Assembly: GCF_021462225.1 (NCBI RefSeq)
Contig: NC_061816.1
Span: 25,653,049 to 25,717,048, forward strand
DNA: 64,000 nucleotides
Direction of reading: 5' to 3'
DNA from: Girardinichthys multiradiatus
Taxonomy: Eukaryota > Chordata > Actinopteri > Cyprinodontiformes > Goodeidae
Both the position numbers and the translations under genes were made by a program. Below, piece by piece: positions 56,040-64,000 of this stretch. Numbering within the stretch: the stretch's first letter is position 1; the number at the start of each line of letters is the position of its first letter. Below the pieces are notes generated by a model, which was given only the letters and a program-made list of their open reading frames with translations, was not told the DNA's origin and did not search any database.

Positions 56040-56483
56040 GCCGAAAAGCTCAGAATGAGGGACTGCTGCAATGTCAATGCAAGCCACTGTCCACTGTCGC
56101 TACATGCTCATCCAGGAGTGAATGCTGCAGGTTTTTGATAAAGCTTATAGTTAGAGTGGCCAAGGTTATCCTGAGTTATACCTGTAGTTATGCTGCTATA
56201 GGCTTAGGCTGCTGGAGGACATAATGACCACTTTCACCCTCTTTGCTGTTATTTCAGCTTTTTACTTTATGTTCTCTCTCTTTTCTCTTCCTAGAAGCTA
56301 CACCTGGCCTGACTCTGTGTCTACCTGTGACACCTTCCTTGAGGGAGGCATCGTCCAAGCTACTGCTGGCAACAAGTTAATGCTCACCTTCTACCGATGA
56401 TACACTTTGCCTTGTCTTTCAGCATTTAACCTTTTCTCTCTCCTAAACATAGCTACTGACTGAGCTTTTACTCTGACTAACTA
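56040..56483 (+). mobile_element. LINE 3' UTR (family A, copy 5), left part, rearranged
   Basis: 56050-56128 is a piece of the distal 3' UTR. At about 56130 the text jumps back to the ORF end ('tttgataaagcttatagttag') and proceeds normally to the Tc1 insertion at 56484. The order shows a tandem join of two LINE copies or a local rearrangement. Confidence 0.7.
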
Positions 56484-58097
56484 TACAGGTCCTTCTCAAA
56501 ATATTAGCATATTGTGATAAAATTTATTATTTTCCATAATGTCATGATGAAAATTTAACATTCACATATTTTAGATTCATTGCACACTAACTGAAATATT
56601 TCAGGTCTTTTATTGTCTTAATACGGATGATTTTGGCATACAGCTCATGAAAACCCAAAATTCCTATCTCACAAAATTACCATATCATTAAAAGGGTCTC
56701 TAAACGAGCTATGAACCTAATCATCTGAATCAACGAGTTAACTCTAAACACCTGCAAAAGATTCCTGAGGCCTTTAAAACTCCCAACCTGGTTCATCACT
56801 CAAAACCCCAATCATGGGTAAGACTGCCGACCTGACTGCTGTCCAGAAGGCCACTATTGACACCCTCAAGCAAGAGGGTAAGACACAGAAAGACATTTCT
56901 GAACGAATAGGCTGTTCCCAGAGTGCTGTATCAAGGCACCTCAGTGGGAAGTCTGTGGGAAGGAAAAGGTGTGGCAGAAAACGCTGCACAACGAGAAGAG
57001 GTGACCGGACCCTGAGGAAGATTGTGGAGAAGGGCCGATTCCAGACCTTGGGGGACCTGCGGAAGCAGTGGACTGACACTGGAGTAGAAACATCCAGAGC
57101 CACCATGCACAGGCGTGTGCAGGAAATGGGCTACAGGTGCCGCATTCCCCAGGTCAAGCCACTTTTGAACCAGAAACAGCAGCAGAAGCGCCTGACCTGG
57201 GCTACAGAGAAGCAGCACTGGACTGTTGCTCAGTGGTCCAAAGTACTTTTTTCGGATGAAAGCAAATTCTGCATGTCATTCGGAAATCAAGGTGCCAGAG
57301 TCTGGAGGAAGACTGGGGAGAAGGAAATGCCAAAATGCCAGAAGTCCAGTGTCAAGTACCCACAGTCAGTGATGGTCTGGGGTGCCGTGTCAGCTGCTGG
57401 TGTTGGTTCACTGTGTTTTATCAAGGGCAGGGTCAATGCAGCTAGCTATCAGGAGATTTTGGAGCACTTCATGCTTCCATCTGCTGAAAAGCTTTATGGA
57501 GATGAAGATTTCCTTTTTCAGCACGACCTGGCACCTGCTCACAGTGCCAAAACCACTGGTAAATGGTTTACTGACAATGGTATCACTGTGCTCAATTGGC
57601 CTGCCAACTCTCCTGACCTGAACCCCATAGAGAATCTGTGGGATATTGTGAAGAGAACGTTGAGAGACTCAAGACCCAACACTCTGGATGAGCTAAAGGC
57701 CGCTATCGAAGCATCCTGGGCCTCCATAAGACCTCAGCAGTACCACAGGCTGATTGCCTCCATGCCACGCCGCATTGAAGCAGTCATTTCTGCAAAAGGA
57801 TTCCTGACCAAGTATTGAGTGCATAACTGTACATGATTATTTGAAGGTTGACGTTTTTTGTATTAAAAACACTTTTCTTTTATTGGTCGGATGAAATATG
57901 CTAATTTTGTGAGATAGGAATTTTGGGTTTTCATGAGCTGTATGCCAAAATCATCCGTATTAAGACAATAAAAGACCTGAAATATTTCAGTTAGTGTGCA
58001 ATGAATCTAAAATATATGAATGTTAAATTTTCATCATGACATTATGGAAAATAATGAACTTTATCACAATATGCTAATATTTTGAGAAGGACCTGTA
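56484..58097 (+). mobile_element. Complete Tc1 element with TA duplication and 194-bp inverted repeats
   Basis: Element 56486-58095 (1610 bp) between TA dinucleotides. Terminal repeats 56486-56679 and 57902-58095 start CAGGTCCTTCTCAAAATATT and differ at about three positions. The empty site is visible in family A copies at 418-440 and 10690 ('ttatatgtgctc' versus 'ctaTA[Tc1]TAtgtgctc'). One open transposase lies between. A rearranged relative is at 37949-39105. Confidence 0.95.
56814..57818 (+). CDS. Tc1/mariner transposase, intact
   Basis: 334 residues, a typical Tc1 length, with no break. The N-terminal paired-type DNA-binding region has helix-turn-helix motifs at about 5-45 (KDISERIGCSQSAVSRHL) and 70-110. 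A basic linker (GRKRCGRKR, 49-57) acts as nuclear signal/AT-hook analogue. The DDE catalytic core has D148 in VLFSDESKF, D238 in QHDLAPAHS and E273 in NPIENLWD, giving a 34-residue D-E spacing (DD34E). The VMVWGAVSAAG strand is present. It would bind the 194-bp ends and cut and paste at TA. The inactive copy at 38.4 kb has D238 changed to Asn. The start at 56814 is the first ATG of the frame. Confidence 0.95.
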   Translation: MGKTADLTAVQKATIDTLKQEGKTQKDISERIGCSQSAVSRHLSGKSVGRKRCGRKRCTTRRGDRTLRKIVEKGRFQTLGDLRKQWTDTGVETSRATMHRRVQEMGYRCRIPQVKPLLNQKQQQKRLTWATEKQHWTVAQWSKVLFSDESKFCMSFGNQGARVWRKTGEKEMPKCQKSSVKYPQSVMVWGAVSAAGVGSLCFIKGRVNAASYQEILEHFMLPSAEKLYGDEDFLFQHDLAPAHSAKTTGKWFTDNGITVLNWPANSPDLNPIENLWDIVKRTLRDSRPNTLDELKAAIEASWASIRPQQYHRLIASMPRRIEAVISAKGFLTKY

Positions 58098-58486
58098 TGT
58101 GCTCTCATATAACCTTGAAAACTGACTCAGTTTATCTGTTCTTTCTTTCTAGATGAAACAACTAAAGGAGCTACATCCATTAACATTTACTTTTCCTTCC
58201 CATAGAAAGTACTCCTGGATCAGTGCTTCTTTGTTCTCTTTGTGTCTCTGCTCTGTTCTCTCAAACCCCCAGTCGGTCGTGGCAGATGGCCGCTCACACT
58301 GAGCCTGGTTCTGGTTCTGCTGGAGGTTTCTTCCTGTTAAAAGGGAGTTTTTCCTCTCCACTGTCGCTACATGCCTGATCAGTAAATGTTTGATTTGATT
58401 GAATTGACTTTGTACAGTGCCTTGAGACAACATGTGTTGTAAATTGGTGCTATAAATAAAACTGAATTGAATTGAATTGATTTTCA
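58098..58486 (+). mobile_element. LINE 3' UTR (family A, copy 5), right part
   Basis: Continues from 'tgtgctctcatataacc' through the distal 3' UTR with an internal deletion near 58380 to the tail 'ctgaattgaattgaattga' at about 58465-58486. Confidence 0.8.
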
Positions 58487-59089
58487 CAAATCAAGTCATT
58501 AACTAACAAAGTCTTGAAGAAAGAGATCTTATGTTCAATAAGCCACATTTAATTGTTTTATTTTTCCTTTTTTGTCAGTTTTATTTATTTTTATGAGATT
58601 TTCATGGTTTCCCACTTTTAGATTATCTTTTAAATCTATTTAATGTTGGCTGTGGGCAAGACACTGTCTTAATATGGTAATGGTTGGGTAACCATACAGA
58701 AGCTACAGAAAGGACTGCTAAACTACGGCCCACTAGTTTTTGGAAATATGCATATTTTCAAAAACGGATCATTTCACGCCTCTTTTGAACGGCTCTTTGA
58801 AGGAAACAGATTAATTTCCCTTCAAAGAGCCCTAAGTCCCATCTCTTGCATGAATGTGCTGCTTGCTCGCAAGATGTACTTACTCTTCAAACTTGAATCC
58901 ATAGTGACTACAATCTGACAGTCGAATACCCACCTATGGAAAGCAACCAGAAGGTTAAGTATGAGCTGCTGCCAGAATAATCCAGGGTACATGCAAAAGG
59001 GGTAATCAGGACAAGCGTGCCTTGAACTTTCCTTTCTGAGGTTCTACAGAGAAGCAACCTGTGTGCAACTAGAGAGTTTCCAGTAGAGA
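58487..59089. other. No gene; one hairpin
   Basis: 58792-58829 forms a stem: GGCTCTTTGAAGG pairs with CCTTCAAAGAGCC around a short loop. It may be the remains of a small inverted-repeat transposon. Nothing else recognised. Confidence 0.5.
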
Positions 59090-59378
59090 TCCTGTCTGTA
59101 TTAACTGAAGCTGTGTGCTAACTTTTAAACGCTCTTCCTTTGGTCCAAAGATTATTACTTCAGTTTTGTTTTGATTCAGCTGAAGAAAATGTTTGCACAT
59201 GCATGCCTTGATTTCTTCTAAGCATTTACCCAGCACTTCAATGGGTTCATAGTCACCTGGGGACATCGTAACGTATAGCTGTGTGTCGTCTGCATAGTTA
59301 TGATAACTTGTGTTGTTATTTATTAAAATCTGAGTTAGGGGGAGCTTGTAGATATTGAATAGGATGGGCCCTAATGTA
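59090..59378 (-). pseudogene. LINE family C RT fragment, minus strand
   Basis: The minus strand encodes [51 protein letters not shown] and, upstream, the YADD box and LLQINIM-type text around 59300-59370. Very close to 45990-46250 of the family C LINE. Truncated at both ends. Confidence 0.8.
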
Positions 59379-59574
59379 CATGTTTTTTAGACTAATTCAG
59401 TGGTGAACAAACTATGAGCTTTTTTTTTGTTAGGTACAACTGCTGACGGCTGATGCTGGCGCCAGTGAAGTCAAATGTTTGCACTCTACTTGTTGCCATC
59501 TTATGAGAGTCAATAGACGTTCCTTGTGGCCATTTTAGTAATCCGTTACTCCATGTGATGGCTAATTAAATAAC

Positions 59575-59840
59575 ACTGAGAATCAATTATCCGGAAGGTT
59601 GAGTTTTTTAATTCAGGAAATCATTCTTAAAATATTATTTTATTAAAATAATGTGTCTTCTGATTTTGCAGTGTGATTGGTTGTTTGGAGTTATATCAAT
59701 TATTGTTCTCAGTTAGTTCTAAGACTCATCTAACCTCATTTCCAGGTTCCTTAAACCTCAGATCTCAAACATAGATAACACTGGATGCTAATATTGCATA
59801 ATTTCATTGGTCACAGTTTTTGACCATTTTTATTAATTCT
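59575..59840 (+). repeat. Dispersed repeat E, copy 2
   Basis: Same orientation as 20300-20570 and similar throughout ('aaaatattattttattaaaat', 'gtgtgattggttgtttgg'). Unlike copy 1, it is not followed by the LTR-like repeat D. Confidence 0.65.
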
Positions 59841-59870
59841 ATTTATTAATTCTACTTCATTTGAATATAC

Positions 59871-60150
59871 ACTACCGGTCAAAAGCTTTCAATACACTTT
59901 CTCAGTTAATGGGTCTCTTAATTTTGATGACTGTTTAAATTGTAGATTATCAAAAGGTAAAAAAGGTTACACGTCAGTCACACCATACAGCCAACATACA
60001 AAAATGTGCAATTACAAACCTGAAAAAGAATTACAAACATCAAATTATCCAAAGGAACACATTTTACAATATGAATAAAAATGTAATCAGGTAAAACAGC
60101 TACATGCTGATGTTACAGTTTCCCTATCACTCAAAAGTCTTTAAAAAAAT
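59871..60150. mobile_element. Tc1-like terminal repeat remnant
   Basis: 'acactaccggtcaaaagctttcaatacac' is a typical end of another teleost Tc1/mariner family. The interior ('acacgtcagtcacaccatacag', 'ctttaaaaaaattttaaaga') is decayed and no opposite end was found. Confidence 0.45.
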
Positions 60151-61084
60151 TTTAAAGAGAAGGTTCCAGGAACAAGGAGCAGCGAACAAGTGTAGAAGCC
60201 TTCGAGACGTCAAAGAGGACTAACCAGCACGATCAAAAGGTACACAATGATGTGTAAGAGCTCTGAGGCCAGTGATGAAAGCTCCATGATAGGCAGTATC
60301 AAGAGCTCTCAGACTGATGAGCTGATGAGTGCATGTACAGTACATCACCAAAGTCCAACAATGGCATGAATGTGGCGGCAACAAGCCTCTTCCTGGCCTC
60401 AAAGGACAGACAAGCCTGGATTTGAAAAAAGAAGCCCAACCTAATTCTAAGTTGGTTCACAAGCAAATATTAAATAATACAAGCATCCTGATTGTACAGC
60501 ACAAAGTTCTGAAAAAAATTAATTCCAAACACCAAAACATGTCTAGGGAATCAGCAGTTAAAAGAGGAGATATCTTTTAAAACTTATCAAAAGGAGGGAA
60601 AACTCTGGCCTGTCAGGGGACTGTGATTTACAGAGAAAACCTTAGTATGAACAATGGACATTTGGAGCAGAGATTGGAAATTGCACCCTTGTGCCTCTCT
60701 TTCACAAAGAATTACAAGCTTGTTTGTTAGTTTCTTCAGAAGAAAAAGTTCAGTGTGTAAAATGAGGTCATTCATATAATGATTCTGAATGGCGCCCAGC
60801 ACTCTGACTTTGCCTGTGGAAGAAGCTGCATTCAGTCCGGAAATAAAAAACTGACATGGAAGATGAATGTATCCTACGGCTTCTCTTGTCTATCAGTTAT
60901 GATCACAGCTGAGAACATGGGCCTGTGAAACATATCAGTGAGCTATCATCGCTACTGGTTTTCAACCTACTCAAAGGCAAAATTAATGCTAAAATTGATT
61001 GGTAGAGTAGGAAATAAATGCAAACGAATTTAATGTGGTGTAGAATGCATGGCTACAAAACCTGGTGGATTGTATAACCTAAAA
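60151..61084. other. No recognised feature
   Basis: Open frames of 60-83 codons without motifs. Around 60300-60460 the text resembles antisense coding sequence, but I cannot identify a protein. Confidence 0.35.
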
Positions 61085-61307
61085 CAGGGGTTTGCAACTC
61101 CAGTCCTTGAGTGCCACTGTCCTGCAACCTTTGGATGCATCCTTGCTCCAGCATACCTGAATCAAATGAATGGTTAATGAAAAGGCCTCTGCAAAACTTG
61201 CTGACATGCCAAGGAGGTAATTCAGCATGTTGATTCAGGTGCGTTGGAGCAGGGATGCACCTACAAGGTGCAGGACAATGGCACTTGACTGTAGTTGCAG
61301 ACCCCTG
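61085..61307. mobile_element. hAT-like MITE
   Basis: 223-bp palindromic element. Ends CAGGGGTTTGCAACTCCAGTC and GCAGACCCCTG are inverted, and the inner parts ('gtcctgcaacctt', 'aggtgcaggacaatg'; 'acctgaatcaaatga', 'ttgattcaggtg') also pair. Flanks share CCTAAAA. A family of this form is widespread in fish. It codes for nothing. Confidence 0.7.
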
Positions 61308-61359
61308 ATCCTAAAAAAACCTTCTGAAAGTATTCATTCATCCATACCTGTTTACCATT

Positions 61360-61630
61360 TTTCTTGTTACTTTGAAGAAAATTAAGGGATTTGATGTGCT
61401 GGACCAACACAAAGTAATGCATACTTTCATAAGTGGAAAGAAAATTATACATAGATTTTTTTTTTCTCTGATGAAAATCTGAAAAGGAGTTGATACTTTG
61501 CAGAACTACCTTTCTCTATATCTACAGGCATATGGGGTTGTCTCTGCCAACTTTGAATATCTACAGACCAAAATGTTGGCCCATTCTTCTTACAAAAATA
61601 TGCTTTCATCTAAACCATTTCATTACATAA
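61360..61630 (-). mobile_element. Tc1-like transposon relic
   Basis: 'gatgtgctggaccaacacaaagtaatgcat', 'agtggaaagaaaatt' and 'cccattcttcttacaaaaata' are phrases of the same decayed Tc1 family seen at 28771. An internal deletion joins distant parts. Confidence 0.6.
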
Positions 61631-61654
61631 ATAAATGCAGATGGTGGGCCCACT

Positions 61655-61810
61655 GAGGGATGGCATCGAGTCTCTCATTCGGGCTAGCCCGGCCGGGTCC
61701 CGCGAGGAGCAACCCAACCAGCAGGCGCTCTCTGACAAGTCCCGACCCTAGGCCTGGGTGCAGGGTGGGACCCCGGCTCCGCCGTACCGGGCAACATCAC
61801 GTGCCTCGAT
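61655..61810. repeat. GC-rich island, probable repeat fragment
   Basis: About 155 bp of CpG-containing sequence ('ggctagcccggccgggtccc', 'gggaccccggctccgccgta') with sharp edges in AT-rich DNA. Its open frame has no motif. The family is not recognised with certainty. Confidence 0.4.
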
Positions 61811-62017
61811 TTTATGGTCATCATGAAGGTGTCTTGAATAATACATGTTTTCTAAGGTGATGCTATTTTATTTCATTCCTTTGTGTATCAGTCTCTTAGT
61901 CCATTCTTGTGTTCCATGCCCACTTAGAATTATTTCTGTTAGATCTTTCCCTGGGTTTCTTTTAATCTCTAATAAGTTCCTTTGTGTTAATTAGTCTCCC
62001 TCATTCAGCCTTCCTTC
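61811..62017. other. No recognised feature
   Basis: AT-rich spacer. Confidence 0.4.
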
Positions 62018-62256
62018 TTCAATTCAATTCAGTTCAATTCAATTCAAAACTTCTTCAAGCATTGAATGTTGTTGTAGCTCATATACAGATTTCTTCAAAG
62101 AGCCTTTGTAGATGTTGATGGCTGTGGGCGGAAAGGATCTCCTGTAGCGGTCTGTCCAACAGCAGATCTGAAAAAGCTTCTGACTGAAGACACTCTGTTG
62201 TTGTACGGGGTGTACAAAATGAAGAGGATGCTCAGGGTTCTCCATAATGTTCATCA
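62018..62256 (-). pseudogene. Rex1-like LINE (family B) C-terminus and tail, minus strand
   Basis: The minus strand encodes MNIMENPEHPLHF, VFSQKLFQICCWTDRYRRSFPPTAINIY and ends in a short 3' UTR with a GAATT-repeat tail (62018-62045 antisense). It belongs with 63485-64000, from which it is separated by the LTR-like insertion D2. Confidence 0.8.
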
Positions 62257-63484
62257 TGTAAGGATTATGATTATTGATATATTAACATTTATCAAAAATT
62301 ATAATAAAAAATCATAATTCAGGAAAATAATTTCTTAACCAAAAATCATTACTTACGAATAGAAATCAGAGATGTCCTCTGGTGTTGTGTTTATGGGCTC
62401 AAAGCTCTTAATAATTACAATTAGTTATTTATTATTAGTAATTGATAATTATTAACCAAAACCACTAAATGCACTGTTTATTCAACCGCTTCACTGAAGG
62501 TGGGGAAACTTTGACCTTGTTTTGACAGATAAATCACTCTTGCACGAAATAAACACAAATGCTTCTCTTAATTATATATGTGAAGATTTATTGAAGCCAT
62601 ATAGCCTTGATATACCACCATTCTGGTCCAAAAACCTTCAGCCAACTAACAAGCATTATTCTACACAAAGGGAATAAAAATGACTACTTAACAATAATAG
62701 TAAAAGAAAATATATGCCCATTGAGTGTCTATGAAGACCAAACAAGCACTTTTATGGACAAAATGTGCAATTTAGCTTAACTAGGAAAGAGAAAGCCTCC
62801 TGGTGTGCTGATGTCTCGATTGCGGCGATCAGCTTGTAGACGGTAGGCTGCGCCCTTAGCCACTAGAAGCTGATTGCCCCAAATCTCAAACAAAGAGTCA
62901 TAAAACTCTGAGGCGAGAACTCAGTGGAAAAACTCCAATAATAAAACTGGGACAAAAGAAGTGGTCAGGCCACGAGCTTCAGACCGCAGTTGCTTTCAAT
63001 GGAAAAACTTTAAAAGTCCAACTTCTAACTCCTGGCTGATTTGGGATCAGCCGGACAAAACATACACACACACCTTGCTGATTGCATCCACCCTCTGATT
63101 CAGCCGCACAGCAAATCAAAACACCTCAGAATAAAACACTTCAATCAGTATTGCATGCAACAAGTTTATACCTTGGATTAACTACTGGTGATTCTAAATC
63201 ACCTTAACTATGCCTCACCCTGCCCAGACTAAATGCACCTATCCAATTTAATATAAAAAAAAAGAACAAAATTAGCCCACTTTGACGTTGATTTCTTCTC
63301 TCCACCGGTTGAGGATGGGTCAGGTCTGAAGAAAAACGGGGGCAGGGGGTATACGCGTCCGTGATCAACTGCGCCTCTGGAAATGGCAATGAAAGTTAAC
63401 TTTCCGCAGGTTTTATAATCCCGGTTGACGTCAGAGCTGCGACGTCTGTAGAGCTGCGCAGTCGAACTGCCTGACCAAAATGGA
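62257..63484 (-). mobile_element. LTR-like repeat D, copy 2, inside a LINE
   Basis: The minus strand has a perfect CRE TGACGTCA (63426-63433), a TATA-like ATTATAAAAC nearby (about 63411-63420), a long AT-rich body, and an AATAAA at 62588-62593. The end is at 62257 ('...aatccttaca'), matching copy 1 at 20620-22006. Flanked on both sides by family B LINE text, so it is an insertion. About 120 bp of LINE sequence is missing at the junction. Confidence 0.6.
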
Positions 63485-64000
63485 TGTTGCTACCCTGGCA
63501 GAAGAGATCACACTCTCCACAACAGACTTATAGAAGATATGCAGCATCTTGCTGGAAACACCAAAGGACCTAAGCTTCCTCAAGAGGTACAGTCAGTCTC
63601 TTCTTGTAGACAGCACCTCTCCAGTGTGTTGTCCAGGTGAACACCAAGGTATTTATACTTCTCCACCACCTCCACTTCTTATCCCATGATGGAAATAGTA
63701 TTTGGCCTATTCCTGTTTCTCTTAAAATCTGGAATCATCTACTTTGTTTTCTTCAGGTTCAAGATGAGATGAATGTTTCCACACCATGCCACAAAGCAAT
63801 CTACCAGCTCCATGTACTCAGCTTCTTGTCCATCTCTGATAGACCCCGCAACTAAAGAAGCATCCGAGTATTTTTGCAGATGACAAGAGTCTATCTTGTA
63901 CAGGAAGTCCGACATGTACAGAATGAAAAGAAATTGTGAGAGCACAGTCCCCTGTCGTGCTCCTGTGCTGCTAACTACCTGGTTAGACACAAAACCCTTC
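63485..64000 (-). pseudogene. Rex1-like LINE (family B) RT fragment, minus strand
   Basis: The minus strand encodes SNQVVSSTGARQGTVLSQFLFILYMSDF, SCHLQKYSDASLVAGSIRDGQEAEYMELVDCFVAWCGN and, in other frames, VEKYKYLGVHLDNTLE and LRKLRSFGVSSKMLHIFYKSVVE. The RT box is YSDAS, so a catalytic Asp is lost. It runs off the window end. Closest relative here is the LINE at 40039-42353. Confidence 0.8.

Overview
The window looks like intergenic DNA from a teleost fish. It is made almost entirely of vertebrate-type mobile elements: L2/Rex1-like and RTE-like LINEs, Tc1/mariner transposons, tRNA-derived SINEs, Ty3/gypsy elements, two endogenous retroviruses and short DNA-transposon derivatives. I found no host protein-coding exon with convincing splice structure. 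The teleost assignment rests on recognising these families. A killifish or livebearer relative is possible, but that is only a guess.

Layout. 1-1000 is a LINE 3' end whose ~1 kb 3' UTR family recurs at 10.5-11.2, 18.6-18.9, 37.5-37.9 and 56.0-58.5 kb. 1.08-1.78 kb and 9.66-10.43 kb are inverted copies of one unnamed repeat. Between them lie a decayed retrovirus (2.3-5.6 kb), a Sushi-like gypsy element cut into it (5.6-8.34 kb), and an unnamed stretch with a recurring CAGGC motif. 12.0-13.7 kb is a GC-rich repeat. 15.2-15.6 kb is a SINE with a perfect 10-bp target duplication. 15.66-17.12 kb is a 1.46-kb near-perfect fold-back palindrome packed with promoter-type sites. 20.6-22.0 kb is an LTR-like repeat with a second copy at 62.3-63.5 kb.

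25.3-27.3 kb carries an antisense 28S rRNA pseudogene that includes the gene's 3' end. It is split by a copy of the GC-rich repeat, with a 15-bp target duplication. 29.4-32.7 kb is a nearly full-length LINE with an open 1006-codon endonuclease/reverse-transcriptase frame, sitting inside a dead Tc1 element. 33.0-35.6 kb is a minus-strand gypsy fragment. 37.9-39.1 kb is a Tc1 copy with an internal inversion. 40.0-47.5 kb is a nest of LINEs (Rex1-like, cut by L2-like, cut by two more fragments), followed by a truncated Tc1.

51.2-55.3 kb is a minus-strand endogenous retrovirus with both LTRs, a primer site matching tRNA-Trp, gag, and a large deletion joining the nucleocapsid region to the end of env. 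56.5-58.1 kb is an apparently complete Tc1 element: 194-bp inverted repeats, TA duplication and an open 334-codon DD34E transposase. The right end holds LINE fragments and the second LTR-like copy.

The elements do not form a pathway. They form a layered insertion record in which repeat copies elsewhere in the window serve as empty sites. The two elements most likely to encode working proteins are the LINE at 29.4 kb and the Tc1 at 56.5 kb. The most unusual structures are the fold-back palindrome, the rDNA fragment with its nested insertion, and the deleted retrovirus.
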